From positions 203,130 through 267,129 of the forward strand of contig JACRPQ010000010.1 of NCBI GenBank assembly GCA_016223135.1: a DNA stretch of 64,000 nucleotides. Direction: 5' to 3'. This DNA comes from Chloroflexota bacterium. Its GTDB lineage: Bacteria; Chloroflexota; Anaerolineae; Anaerolineales; Villigracilaceae. The translations under genes were made by a program, and so were the position numbers. Positions 24,333 through 33,408 of this stretch are shown piece after piece (the stretch's first letter is position 1; each line of letters starts with the position of its first letter). Under the pieces are notes generated by a model. It saw only the letters and a list, made by a program, of their open reading frames with translations, was not told the origin of the DNA and searched no databases.

Positions 24333-24572
24333 CTACCCGCCGGCGATGGCGGAAAATGCCGTAATCATGTCGCCCTCCTTCAAGGGCGTGTTCAAGTCCG
24401 CTGTGAGACCGTTTAGCACAATGACGCTTTCATCGTTTAAGGGAATATCAAAACGGGAGATAACGTCATAGACCGTTGCGCCTTCTGGCGCGTCCAACTC
24501 CACCACGCCGTGTTTGTGACCGGGCGGCAGGGCTTGCCGGTAATTGGCGATCAATTTGACCCGTATCAGCAT
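24333..24572 (-). CDS. MoaD/ThiS-family sulfur carrier protein
   Basis: A 79-residue beta-grasp protein ending in AFSAIAGG, the double-Gly tail that is adenylated and thiocarboxylated. MoaD donates sulfur to molybdopterin; the gene in front of an AOR suggests a role for the W/Mo pterin cofactor of that enzyme. The start at 24572 (MLIRVKLIANYRQ) gives the normal length, and a TAGAAT box (24585-24580) ends 7 nt before it, so it is probably leaderless; a frame start at 24608 lies upstream of that box. Confidence 0.85.
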   Translation of the reverse strand: MLIRVKLIANYRQALPPGHKHGVVELDAPEGATVYDVISRFDIPLNDESVIVLNGLTADLNTPLKEGDMITAFSAIAGG

Positions 24573-24780
24573 CGGTCGAATTCTAGCATGAGGCAAAAGA
24601 GCCGGCAAACCGCGCCGTCAGGCAGGCTACGGCTTTCTCATTATCGCTCGACGGAATCAATTTTTGTACACGGATCGCACGGATGATATGGAATTCTCCG
24701 TGAAAAACGGAAAGAAATCCGTTCATTCCGAGAAATCCGTGTACGAAGAAGGCTCGCATCCAAACTTTGAGAAAGCCATA
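24573..24780. repeat. Gene-free stretch with ACACGGAT-type inverted repeat
   Basis: GTACACGGAT (24666-24675) and ATCCGTGTAC (24735-24744) form a 10-bp outer stem around smaller CGGA/TCCG-rich repeats such as TCCGTGAAAAACGGA. Related words occur at 22225-22320. The stretch separates the MFS gene end from the MoaD start; nothing coding seen. Confidence 0.6.
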
Positions 24781-26022
24781 TCAGGCGGGCTGCTTTCGGT
24801 CCGGCAGCAGGAAGAGGAAAAATCCTAAAAGCCGCAAACCGGCGCTCACCCACAGCGCGCCTGCCAAACCGATATAACCCGCCATCCATGTTCCCAGCAG
24901 AGGCGCAAGAATCATGGAAAGGTATTGCATGGATTGGGAAATGGAGACGAACGTCGCGCTGTATTCCGCAGGCACGGTCTTCATCAATTCGTCGAAGAAC
25001 ACCAGGTCAAGACCTCCCTGAAAAAATCCCGCAATGCCCGCATAGAGAATGATCAGTTCGATGCGCGGTGTGAGAGCGCTCAAGGCAGGATACAACACCA
25101 TCCCCAAAGTTGTCGCCAGCAGGACAAAGCGTCCGCTGCGGCGGAGAGACACGCGGGGCCAGGCAAAATAGCCCGCCAGCATCACCAGCGTCATCGCCAT
25201 GCTGACCGCGCCGATTTGCCCGTCGGTGGCATGGACCTCGCGCACCAGAAACAACGGCATGATGGGCGTTCCCAGGGTGAGAGCAGAGAAGTACACAAAC
25301 CGCTTGAGCGAAAAGGAGAGAAAAGCGGGATTTGCCTTGAGCAGTTCGAGAAGCCCCCGCAAACCGCGCCGCGAGGAAGCGTCGGTGAGAGGCGGAGGGG
25401 GTTGATTGGGAAGCGTGATTTTCTGTGAAAAGTAAAAGCTGACGAAGCCTCCCAGCGACAGAATGAGAAACATGGCGGCGTAATTGACGGGAAAATCAAC
25501 CAGGTCAATGAGGCGGGTGACGATGAACGTCCCGATCACACCGGTCAGCCCAAAGATGGTCCAGCGGCGGCTGAGCAGAGCATACCTTCCCGTCGGTCCC
25601 GCCACGCCGTTCATCACCACCGAAAACGCCACCGCCAGCGCCGTCTGCGGAATGGTGGCAAACGCCCAAATGCCCAGCGTAGCGATGATGACATACCTTT
25701 CCTCAAGAAGCAGGGCAAGCATACCGGTCAGCGCATAACACAGGATGACCAGCAGACGCGACAGGCTGTACCAGGGGACAATATTCCTGCGTGACTGCAA
25801 AAACCGCCCGACCACAATGGCAAGCAGGAGTCCGGTCACGCCGGGCATGGAGGTAAGCAGCCCCACCTGAAAATTGGTTGCGCCCAACCGTGTTAGAAAA
25901 ACAGGAAGAAACGGAGCGGCGACATTGGAAATACTCACCCCCACCGCGTCAATCTGCACGTAGCGAAAGTTCAATTTTTGAATGCGAAGGTCTTCTTCGC
26001 TCGAGGCATTGATGAAAGTCAC
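24781..26022 (-). CDS. MFS transporter
   Basis: A 413-residue major facilitator protein with about 12 hydrophobic segments, starting VTFINASSEEDLRIQKLNFRYVQID and leading into GVSISNVAAPFLPVFLTRLGATNFQVGLLTSMPGV. The second half contains GQIGAVSMAMTLVMLAGYF and FFQGGLDLVFFDEL. Substrate unknown. The continuous frame extends upstream to 26751, but that part is antisense to the acetyltransferase and kinase genes. A TATAAT box (26034-26029) ends 6 nt before the GTG at 26022, which therefore is the likely start and a leaderless one. Confidence 0.85.
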   Translation of the reverse strand: MTFINASSEEDLRIQKLNFRYVQIDAVGVSISNVAAPFLPVFLTRLGATNFQVGLLTSMPGVTGLLLAIVVGRFLQSRRNIVPWYSLSRLLVILCYALTGMLALLLEERYVIIATLGIWAFATIPQTALAVAFSVVMNGVAGPTGRYALLSRRWTIFGLTGVIGTFIVTRLIDLVDFPVNYAAMFLILSLGGFVSFYFSQKITLPNQPPPPLTDASSRRGLRGLLELLKANPAFLSFSLKRFVYFSALTLGTPIMPLFLVREVHATDGQIGAVSMAMTLVMLAGYFAWPRVSLRRSGRFVLLATTLGMVLYPALSALTPRIELIILYAGIAGFFQGGLDLVFFDELMKTVPAEYSATFVSISQSMQYLSMILAPLLGTWMAGYIGLAGALWVSAGLRLLGFFLFLLPDRKQPA

Positions 26023-26073
26023 GGCTGAATTATAACGCCCGAAGACGCCGGGCTGTTCGAGTAAAATCGGCGC

Positions 26074-26562
26074 ATGATCGAGATCCGCCCCATTCAGGAA
26101 CACGAAATTCCGCAAGCCAAGCGCGTCATTTTCACCGTCGCTTTTGAAATTTTCGGGGGAGCCGATACGCTCGAAGAATCCATCGCCAAGTTTTCGGCGC
26201 AGGGCAAACTCGCTGAAATGGACGACGTGCAAAAAAACTACTTCGAAAACGGTGGGACTTTCCTGGTAACCGTCCACGACGGGCGCATCATCGGCACAGG
26301 CGCCATCCGCTTTCTGGAGGAGGGCGTGTGTGAATTGAAGCGGCTGTGGCTGCTCTCTGAATATCACGGTCAGGGACTGGGCTGCCGCATGATGCAGGAG
26401 CTCTTCGCTATCGCCCGCCAGAAGGGGTACAAGTACATGCGCCTCTGCACCGATCCCGTTTTTCAGAAACGCGCTCTCGAGTTCTACAAACGGCTGGGGT
26501 TTTATGAAATTCCTGCCTTTGGCGATGACCCGGACGACATCAGTATGGAAAAACCGCTTTGA
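26074..26562 (+). CDS. GNAT acetyltransferase
   Basis: A 162-residue single-domain GNAT protein; the acetyl-CoA loop is LLSEYHGQGLGCRMMQEL (about residue 95) and the late motif is KRALEFYKRLGFYEIPAF. Substrate not identifiable. TAAAAT (26062-26067) ends 6 nt before the ATG and there is no Shine-Dalgarno. Its promoter lies back to back with the MFS gene promoter (26034-26029). Confidence 0.87.
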   Translation: MIEIRPIQEHEIPQAKRVIFTVAFEIFGGADTLEESIAKFSAQGKLAEMDDVQKNYFENGGTFLVTVHDGRIIGTGAIRFLEEGVCELKRLWLLSEYHGQGLGCRMMQELFAIARQKGYKYMRLCTDPVFQKRALEFYKRLGFYEIPAFGDDPDDISMEKPL

Positions 26563-26646
26563 GTGTCTCCGCGTCTCAGCCCTGCCGCTCCGTTTTCGGA
26601 GCATTTCAAAATCCCTCGAGCGGTCTTCCTGCTGTATAATTTCGAT

Positions 26647-28734
26647 ATGCCCAATCTCAGCGGCAAAATGCTTGGAAAAGTCAGCGTGGATATGTTCCTC
26701 GCCAAAGGGGGAATGGCGGAAGTGTATCTTGGCACGCATATTACCCTCCACCGCCCCGTAGCGGTCAAACTATTGAAAGCCGATTTGCAGGAAGAACCCG
26801 AACTGCGTGAGCGCTTCGAACGCGAGGCGCGGGTGATTGCCATGCTCCGGCATCCCAACATCGTGCAGATTTTCGATTTCGACTCGTACGAGAATCAGCC
26901 CTATCTGGTGATGGAGTACGTACCGGGCGCATCCCTGGGCGCATACCTGCGCGAACTGCACAAACGCAACGAACGCCTCGACCTGACACAAGTCCGCGAA
27001 CTGCTCAAAAAAATTGCCGCCGCCCTCACCTACGCCCATCAGAACAACGTCATCCACCGCGATGTCAAGCCCGCCAATATTTTGCTCACTTCGCGCACCT
27101 CGCCTGTGGCAGTGGACAAGCCCCTCCCGGAAGATGTGGAACCGATTCTGACCGATTTTGGATTGGTGCGCCTCATCCAATCGAACACTCACACCAGCAC
27201 CGGCACCATCACCGGTACGCCCGCCTACATGAGCCCCGAACAAGCGCGCGGCGAGCGCGCAGACTCGCGCACCGACGTGTACTCGCTCGGCGTCACCGTG
27301 TACGAAATGCTGGCGGGACGCGTCCCCTTTGAAGCCGATTCCACCCTGACCGTCCTCCACATGCAGATTTATGACCCGCCGCCGCCCATCAGAGGACTTT
27401 CTCCCGCACTGCAGGAAGTCATCAATCGCGCCCTCGCCAAAGACCCCGCCGAACGCTTCCAGACTCCGCTCGAATTTTCCGAAGCATTCGAATCCGCGCT
27501 CACCCGCATCGCCGAATCCGAAACCATGAACGTACGGTCTGCCATCAGCAAGTCCATTACTGTGACGCGGAAAAACTTCGAAATGGCGCTTCAAAAAAAG
27601 AACAGCAAAAAGTTCGTTTCTCCGCTCCTCGTCGCTGCAGTAGCGCTTGTCCTCATCGTTGGCATATTGGCAATCATGCCCAGCAAACAAACGCCGCTGC
27701 CTACACAAGCGCCGTCAGTTCCCACTGAAATGCAAGCGCATACCTCTGATCCCACCCCGCCGGCGGAAGTTCCGCCCCCGGCAGCGCCCGCCGCACCCGT
27801 TGGCTTGCTTCGTTTTCAGGATGGCTCCGCGCCAGCCGACCAGGTCATCTTCTCCTCCAACAGCCTGCCGCTTCCGCCGCAAGGCGCTCATTATGAAGCC
27901 TGGTTGGTCGCCGATGACAGCGAGACCTTGTTCAGCATTGGCGTCATTGAATTCAACCCAGAGAACAACGCCTTCCTCACCTTTGTTGATCCTGACGGAC
28001 GCAACCTGCTCGCCCTTTATCACGGCATACAAATCACCATCGAACCCAACCCCGATAACAACCCCAACCCATCCAACGACACTGCCTTTCTTGCGCTTCT
28101 GCCGCATGGCGGTTTTGCGCATGTCCGGCACCTGCTCTCCGCGTTCAGTTCCGCCCCCAACCAGACGCCCTTTGTGCGCGGCTTGCTCAGAGACTCGGAA
28201 CTTCTGAACAGCCTCGCCCAAGACTTGCTCTCTGCCTTTGAAGCGGGCGACGAAGACAATGTCCGCCTGCAAACGGAGAAAATGCTAAACCTCATTGTCG
28301 GCTCGCAAAGCCCCGACTATAAAGATTGGAACGGGGACGGCACAATTGACGACGCCGGCGACGGTTACGGCTTGCTCCTAAACGGCAGCAACAACGGTTA
28401 CATTCAGGGAACCTTCTCGCACGCCAACCTCTCATCCCAATCCCCAGACGCCACAGAGAACATGCTGGCTCACGGCGAACACGTCAAGATTGCGGCAGAA
28501 AACGTCAGCGGGTGGACGGCTCAATTGCGGGACCAGTTAATGGTCGTAGCGGGAAGCGGCTCGTTATCCGAAGCCGAAAGCGCCATTCGCCAGTCAGTCG
28601 TCCTTGCCAATCAAATCCTCAACGGCGTGGATGTCAACGGCAGCGAATCCATCGAGGCAATCCCCGGTGAAGGCGGCGCCCTCACCGCCTATGAACACGC
28701 CTATTACATGGCAGATATTTCCATAAAGCCTTGA
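26647..28734 (+). CDS. Transmembrane Ser/Thr protein kinase (PknB-like) with extracytoplasmic domain
   Basis: A 695-residue receptor-type kinase. The catalytic domain covers about residues 8-285: glycine loop FLAKGGMAEVYLG, ATP Lys in PVAVKLLKAD, catalytic loop VIHRDVKPANILL, DFG in LTDFGLVRL, and TPAYMSPEQARG. One membrane span follows (about 322-342, VSPLLVAAVALVLIVGILAI), then a Pro-rich linker and a long outside region (about 390-695). That region begins like an anti-sigma-K domain (HYEAWLVADDSETLFSIGVI) and contains a DWNGDGTIDDAGDG calcium-loop-like motif. TATAAT (26635-26640) ends 6 nt before the ATG, so the mRNA is probably leaderless. No PASTA repeats are present; the ligand is unknown. 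Confidence 0.92.
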   Translation: MPNLSGKMLGKVSVDMFLAKGGMAEVYLGTHITLHRPVAVKLLKADLQEEPELRERFEREARVIAMLRHPNIVQIFDFDSYENQPYLVMEYVPGASLGAYLRELHKRNERLDLTQVRELLKKIAAALTYAHQNNVIHRDVKPANILLTSRTSPVAVDKPLPEDVEPILTDFGLVRLIQSNTHTSTGTITGTPAYMSPEQARGERADSRTDVYSLGVTVYEMLAGRVPFEADSTLTVLHMQIYDPPPPIRGLSPALQEVINRALAKDPAERFQTPLEFSEAFESALTRIAESETMNVRSAISKSITVTRKNFEMALQKKNSKKFVSPLLVAAVALVLIVGILAIMPSKQTPLPTQAPSVPTEMQAHTSDPTPPAEVPPPAAPAAPVGLLRFQDGSAPADQVIFSSNSLPLPPQGAHYEAWLVADDSETLFSIGVIEFNPENNAFLTFVDPDGRNLLALYHGIQITIEPNPDNNPNPSNDTAFLALLPHGGFAHVRHLLSAFSSAPNQTPFVRGLLRDSELLNSLAQDLLSAFEAGDEDNVRLQTEKMLNLIVGSQSPDYKDWNGDGTIDDAGDGYGLLLNGSNNGYIQGTFSHANLSSQSPDATENMLAHGEHVKIAAENVSGWTAQLRDQLMVVAGSGSLSEAESAIRQSVVLANQILNGVDVNGSESIEAIPGEGGALTAYEHAYYMADISIKP

Positions 28735-28792
28735 CAATGCCAAATGCCAACAGGGAGTGTTGCAAGGTTTCCCGTCCATGTATAATCATGGC

Positions 28793-29278
28793 ATGCGGAC
28801 AAAACAACCCAATTCCAAAATGTGTTTCATTTGCGGTCTTGAAAACCCGGTCGGTTTGCACCTGCACATCTATGAAACCGAACCCGGCGTAGTTGAGACC
28901 ACCTATACAGCGCCGGAGCATTTTCAAGGATACCCCGGTGTGCTGCATGGCGGCATCGTTGGCGCCATCATTGACGAAATCTCCGGCAGAGCGCACATGG
29001 GCAGCGATCCTCAAAACCCGCGTTTCATGTTCACCGCCAAACTCGAAGTGAAATACCGCAAGAACGTGCCAGTGGGCAAACCGCTCAAAATCATCGGCAG
29101 GGCGGGAAAGGCAAAAGCCAGGTCTGCCGAAGCGTGGGCTGGCATCTACGATGCGGAAAGCGGCGAACTGCTCGCCGAAGGCAGCACCCTGCTCATCAAC
29201 GTCCCCGAAGAACAGTTTGACCGCTCACGGCTGAACGAATTGGGATGGAAAGTGTATCCCGATTACTCTTTACCCTAA
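28793..29278 (+). CDS. Hot-dog thioesterase, PaaI-like
   Basis: A 161-residue hot-dog fold protein. The N-terminus has MCFICGLENPVGLHLH, the CxxCG..NPxGL motif of a PaaI-like subgroup, and the catalytic segment is GVLHGGIVGAIIDEISGRA (about residue 45). It would hydrolyse acyl-CoA thioesters; the acyl group is unknown. TATAAT (28781-28786) ends 6 nt before the ATG at 28793; an upstream ATG at 28757 lies before the box. The kinase gene ends 58 nt upstream. Confidence 0.88.
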   Translation: MRTKQPNSKMCFICGLENPVGLHLHIYETEPGVVETTYTAPEHFQGYPGVLHGGIVGAIIDEISGRAHMGSDPQNPRFMFTAKLEVKYRKNVPVGKPLKIIGRAGKAKARSAEAWAGIYDAESGELLAEGSTLLINVPEEQFDRSRLNELGWKVYPDYSLP

Positions 29279-29409
29279 CCCTTTGAGAGAGGGGTTTCTT
29301 TTCCCCTTGGGGAAGATACGGGGATAAGACATTTTCCCTGTTACGTTTCTCCCGCCTCCTGCAACATATTATCGTGCGCACAACACAACAGGAGGACCGC
29401 CTCCCTTTC

Positions 29410-29970
29410 ATGTTTCAAACCATCGAACCCACCTCCGACGAGCATCTGGCGCAGCAAGCGCGCAGCGACAAAGCCGCCTTCGCCGAACTCTACCGCCGCC
29501 ATGTGACGCGCGTCTACCGCTACCACCTCGTCCGCACCGGAAATGTCCGCGATGCAGAAGACCTGACCTCGGAGACCTTCTTGGCTGTGCTGGAGGGTAT
29601 CCGCTCGTTTCGCGGAGACGGTCTCTTCACGGCGTGGCTGATGGGAATTGCTTCCAGACGCCGCGCCCTGCTTTTTCGCAGACGCCGGCCCGAGGTCCCG
29701 ATTGAGGCGGCGCTTCACATCCCGACCTCGGGACTCTCTCCTGAATCCGAGGCGTCGCTTCGTCTGCAGCTGGAATCGGTCTCGCAGGCGCTGCGTCAGA
29801 TCAAACGCGAGCGCGCTGAAATCATCGCTTTGTGCCTATTTGCAGGGCTGACCTGCGCCGAAGCCGCGCAGACTTTGAAGAAAAGCGAAGCCGCCGTCAA
29901 AATGTCGCTCTCACGCGGACTGCGCGACCTGCGGGAGCGTACCTCCCTCAAGTTGGAGGTGGAATCATGA
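29410..29970 (+). CDS. ECF-type RNA polymerase sigma factor
   Basis: A 186-residue sigma-70 group 4 protein. Region 2 covers FAELYRRHVTRVYRYHLVRTGNVRDAEDLTSETFLAVLEGI, region 4 covers QALRQIKRERAEIIALCLFAGLTCAEAAQTLKKSEAAVKMSLSRGLRDL split by its helix-turn-helix. I place the start at ATG 29410; AGGAGG lies 14 nt upstream, which is long, and a GTG at 29374 would add 12 residues. The stop overlaps the ATG of the next gene by 4 nt, so the membrane protein encoded there is its likely regulator. Confidence 0.85.
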   Translation: MFQTIEPTSDEHLAQQARSDKAAFAELYRRHVTRVYRYHLVRTGNVRDAEDLTSETFLAVLEGIRSFRGDGLFTAWLMGIASRRRALLFRRRRPEVPIEAALHIPTSGLSPESEASLRLQLESVSQALRQIKRERAEIIALCLFAGLTCAEAAQTLKKSEAAVKMSLSRGLRDLRERTSLKLEVES

Positions 29971-32417
29971 CCGACAAGAATTTTCTCCCGCCCGAAGACC
30001 GCCGCCTGGCTGACCAACTCGAGTCGCTTGCGAACCGCATCGCGCCACGCACGGACTTCGAACGGGAACTGGAGAAACGACTCATGCAATCGCAAACTCC
30101 CGAATCCCAAAAGGGATTTTTTGCCCAGGCTCTGCCGGCGCTCGGCTGGACAGTGGGGCTGATTCTGCTGGCTGTGGTTTTGAACTTTGCCATCCGCACG
30201 GTGGTTCCACCCCAGCCCGCAGCCGAAGGCATAGCCACGCTCGAGGCAACTCCCGAACCCATCATTGTCAGCGAAACCATCTTCCCGCCCAGCGAAGAGA
30301 CCTATGACCTGCACGGCACGCCGCTTGTGTTGAAAACCAATCTGCCAAATGGACCTGCCTCAGCCTTCGTGTTCAACTACCAGCCCGAACAACACGCCAC
30401 GCTCGAAGACGCCCGCGCCCTCGCCGCGCAATTCGGCATGGACGGCGCAGTGTATCGGATACGCGGTGATACCATCGGACTGTATCCTAGAGACTATCTC
30501 ATTGTGGACGGGGATCAATGGCTGCACGTCCGCTCCGACCAGTACTTCCAATACTATCCCGATTACCCGCGTTACGTTTCGTCCATCAATGCCGCGCAGC
30601 CTCCCGCGAATGCGGAAACTGTGATTGACGAATTCCTGAAATCGCACGGCTTCGACTTCGATTACCGACTGCTGCCCAGCGAAATCTACGGCGGCTACGT
30701 CGCCGCGCCGCTCACGCCCGACGGCAGCCTCATCTGCTACGAGTACTTCAAATGTGCGGGCTTGCATTTCCAGTTGGATGAGCAGGGCATCCTCTACGTA
30801 GACGGCATCCTGCCGAACTATGAAGTCATCGGAGAGTATGGAATCATCAGCGCGGAGGAAGCCCTTCAGAAATTCCTGAATTCAAACGGCGGCGCAGGCG
30901 TGTTGGAGGGGATGCATCCGCCCACGCCTCCCATCCCGACCTGGGTGCGGGCGAGGTCCCTCGACACGACTCTGACCCTCTACGGCTACCTCGCCTCCGT
31001 CCCCTCGGCGGAGGGCGGCGCGCCGCTCGTCACGCTGGACGGAATCCGCGTCACGGGCAGCACCGAAAACATCCCACCAGAATACAGCCCCACCTTCGTT
31101 GAAGCGAGGGGGCAACTCCACGAGGAGAATGGCGTCAAAACCTTCGCGCTCGAATCGTGGAAAGCCTATGACGGTTATGAAGAAGGTCTGCTCGGCACCA
31201 TCAGCCAGCAAAACGGACAGGTCGTCTTGAACACAGTGGAGGGCTTCGTCTTCACCTTGCCCGATATTCCCGCCGATTTGCCCCTGCCGCTGGATAACGC
31301 CTTCGTCATCGGCGTGCCTCAAGGCGAGACTTTCGAGTGGAAGTCCATTGACCAGCGCAACGTCATGGGCGGAGGCGGCGCCGGCGGAGGCGGACTCGGC
31401 TTCTACAAACTGAATCTCACGGGTACGCCCGTCCCCTTCCCCACACCTACACCACAGATATTCGGGGGCGGTGGTGGCGGAGGCGGCGCGACCTACACTG
31501 TCCAAGCGGGCGATACATGCCGCAGCATTGCCGATGCGTTCAACATCCCTGTCGAAGAATTGATGGCAGTCAATAATTTGCCATCCGATTGTTCCACCTT
31601 GCAAATCGATCAGCAACTGATCATTCCGGGCGTCAGCGCGCCGCAGAAAGTGGAAGGCGTGCGCGGGTTGATGACCATCACCATCTACAAACAAGCCGAC
31701 GGCAGTCAACGCGTGGAGTATGGCTTCATCAACAACTCCTCCCCCTTCCCTTACCTGACGCTGGAAGGCGAAAACCTGGAAGCATTGCAGGCATACCAGA
31801 ATCGCCCTGTGGATGTGTGGGGCATGGTAGAGACCAACGAAGCCGGTCAGCCTGTGCTGAAGGTGGAACGCTACGAAATCCCCTTCCCCGATTTGCAATT
31901 CCAAATTCTGCGCGGCACACAGACGTTCATCACGCTGAACGGGCAGCCTGCAACGCTATTCACCACCACCGACGGCAAAGCCTACATCCAACTCACTCCT
32001 GACGGCGGCGTGGATGTCTCAACCGTTGGCAATCTCGACGATCCGATTGAAATCGAAGCCTTGATTATCCCCGGCGAATCCTTTGGCGGCTACCCCGTCC
32101 TGCGCATCTTCGCCGCGCAAATGGCGGACAGCCCTCAACCGTTACAGGTCACTGCCGACCAGATTTACACGGTGGATTTGGCGGCGGCAGGCGAATATGT
32201 CCCGCCGACGATGACCATCGAGCGCGTTGAACTGGTCTACTACATGCCCGATCCGCGCTACCATGTCGGCGAATTCGAACCCGACCACCTCACCCTCCAA
32301 CCCGCGTGGCTGTTCACCGGTCACTACAGCGACGGGACGGCGTTTTTCATCCTTGTGCAGGCGCTGAAGCAGGAATTCCTATTGCCTGAGATTGCGCCGT
32401 ACACGCAGCCGGGGTAA
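29967..32417 (+). CDS. Large single-span membrane protein with LysM domain, putative anti-sigma partner
   Basis: An 816-residue protein, translationally coupled to the sigma factor (ATGA overlap, GGAGG 8 nt upstream). Residues 1-50 are cytoplasmic and charged, about 55-77 form one membrane span, and the rest is outside. The external part has a glycine-rich GGGGAGGGG linker, a LysM peptidoglycan-binding domain (about 508-556, YTVQAGDTCRSIADAFNIP), and large beta-rich regions without a family I recognise. The N-terminal segment lacks a clear zinc anti-sigma motif (HxxxCxxC), so the anti-sigma role is inferred from the coupling only. LysM suggests contact with the cell wall. Confidence 0.75.
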   Translation: MTDKNFLPPEDRRLADQLESLANRIAPRTDFERELEKRLMQSQTPESQKGFFAQALPALGWTVGLILLAVVLNFAIRTVVPPQPAAEGIATLEATPEPIIVSETIFPPSEETYDLHGTPLVLKTNLPNGPASAFVFNYQPEQHATLEDARALAAQFGMDGAVYRIRGDTIGLYPRDYLIVDGDQWLHVRSDQYFQYYPDYPRYVSSINAAQPPANAETVIDEFLKSHGFDFDYRLLPSEIYGGYVAAPLTPDGSLICYEYFKCAGLHFQLDEQGILYVDGILPNYEVIGEYGIISAEEALQKFLNSNGGAGVLEGMHPPTPPIPTWVRARSLDTTLTLYGYLASVPSAEGGAPLVTLDGIRVTGSTENIPPEYSPTFVEARGQLHEENGVKTFALESWKAYDGYEEGLLGTISQQNGQVVLNTVEGFVFTLPDIPADLPLPLDNAFVIGVPQGETFEWKSIDQRNVMGGGGAGGGGLGFYKLNLTGTPVPFPTPTPQIFGGGGGGGGATYTVQAGDTCRSIADAFNIPVEELMAVNNLPSDCSTLQIDQQLIIPGVSAPQKVEGVRGLMTITIYKQADGSQRVEYGFINNSSPFPYLTLEGENLEALQAYQNRPVDVWGMVETNEAGQPVLKVERYEIPFPDLQFQILRGTQTFITLNGQPATLFTTTDGKAYIQLTPDGGVDVSTVGNLDDPIEIEALIIPGESFGGYPVLRIFAAQMADSPQPLQVTADQIYTVDLAAAGEYVPPTMTIERVELVYYMPDPRYHVGEFEPDHLTLQPAWLFTGHYSDGTAFFILVQALKQEFLLPEIAPYTQPG

Positions 32418-32580
32418 GTACAGGGGACACAGGCGGGCAAGTAAACAAGTACACAAGTAAACACGTACACAGGTAGACAGGTACATAGGGAGGCAAGAAC
32501 TTGTTTACCTGTGTACTTTATTTACGTGTGTACTTATTTACCCGTGTACGTTTATAATTGCTTCGTCACATGGAGGCGCC
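32418..32580. repeat. 8-bp tandem repeat block and promoter of the FAD-subunit gene
   Basis: From about 32428 to 32550 the sequence is built of 8-bp words such as AAGTAAAC, AAGTACAC, AGGTAGAC and, further on, the reverse sense GTGTACTT. The two halves are roughly inverted, giving an extended hairpin. TATAAT (32553-32558) and TGGAGG (32571-32576) then precede the ATG at 32581. Confidence 0.75.
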
Positions 32581-33357
32581 ATGATCACCAACTACCATCG
32601 CCCGCAGACCCTCGACGAAGCCCTCGCGCTTCTCTCCCAACCGAACACCGTCCCCCTCGGCGGCGGGACGCTTCTTTCCCACGCTTCGCCTGATCCCGTT
32701 TCCGTGGTGGATTTACAAGCCTTGGGCTTGAACTACCTCCGCCCCAAAGGGAATACCCTCGAAATCGGCGCGACGGTCACGCTCCAGCAATTGCTCGAAT
32801 CGGAATATTGTCCGCCCGCGCTGAAGACTGCCATCAAACTGGAAGCGCCGTTGAACTTGCGAAACACCGCAACGGTGGCTGGGACGCTGGTCACGTGCGA
32901 TGGGCGTTCCACGTTTGCGTGCGCGATGCTGGCGTTGGATGCAAAGTTGTCAGTCGTCAGTGATCAGTTATCAGTGATCGGTATTGGCGAGTTTCTTCCC
33001 TTGCGCCCGCGTGGATTGATTACTCAGATTGTTATTCCTCTCAATGTCCACTTCGCTTTTGAATACGTGGCGCGGACTCCCTCCGACAAGCCCATCGTCT
33101 GCGCCGCGCTCACGCAATGGAATTCGGGACGCACGCGGCTGGCGCTCGGCGGATGGGGCAAGTCCCCCTCGCTGGCGATGGACGGCGACTTGCCCCCCTC
33201 TCCCAGTGGAAGAGGGAACGAGGGTGAGGGTTTGACTGCCGCTGCGCGCAACGCCTGTCACGAAGCGGCGGATGAATTCGCCAGCGCGGAATATAGAATG
33301 GACGTTGCCGCAATATTGGCAAAGAGATGTCTGGCGGGCATCCCGATAAATCCGTGA
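32581..33357 (+). CDS. FAD-binding subunit of a molybdenum hydroxylase (CoxM/XdhB-like), with repeat insertions
   Basis: A 258-residue FAD-binding protein of the xanthine dehydrogenase family: NYHRPQTLDEALALLSQ at the start, PLGGGTLLSH for FAD binding, and LNLRNTATVAGTLVTCDGRST (about residues 94-115) for the FAD/TIGGN-like loop (here VAGTL). It would pass electrons from the Fe-S/Mo subunit to an acceptor. It is short for the family (usually 270-330), and two repeats are read through: 32948-32984 (SVVSDQLSVIG) and 33192-33232 (PPSPSGRGNEGEGL). The matching Fe-S/Mo gene lies 3 kb downstream with a peptidase gene between. Confidence 0.85.
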   Translation: MITNYHRPQTLDEALALLSQPNTVPLGGGTLLSHASPDPVSVVDLQALGLNYLRPKGNTLEIGATVTLQQLLESEYCPPALKTAIKLEAPLNLRNTATVAGTLVTCDGRSTFACAMLALDAKLSVVSDQLSVIGIGEFLPLRPRGLITQIVIPLNVHFAFEYVARTPSDKPIVCAALTQWNSGRTRLALGGWGKSPSLAMDGDLPPSPSGRGNEGEGLTAAARNACHEAADEFASAEYRMDVAAILAKRCLAGIPINP

Positions 33358-33408
33358 AGTTCTTTCCACTTTCTACTTTCCAGCCTTCTCCCTCCCGAAA
33401 GGTATCCC

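Noticed and set aside
24781..26751. MFS gene starting at 26751 as a 656-residue protein
   Set aside because: The upstream 240 residues are antisense to the GNAT and kinase genes and do not look like a membrane protein; the GTG at 26022 has a promoter 6 nt before it.
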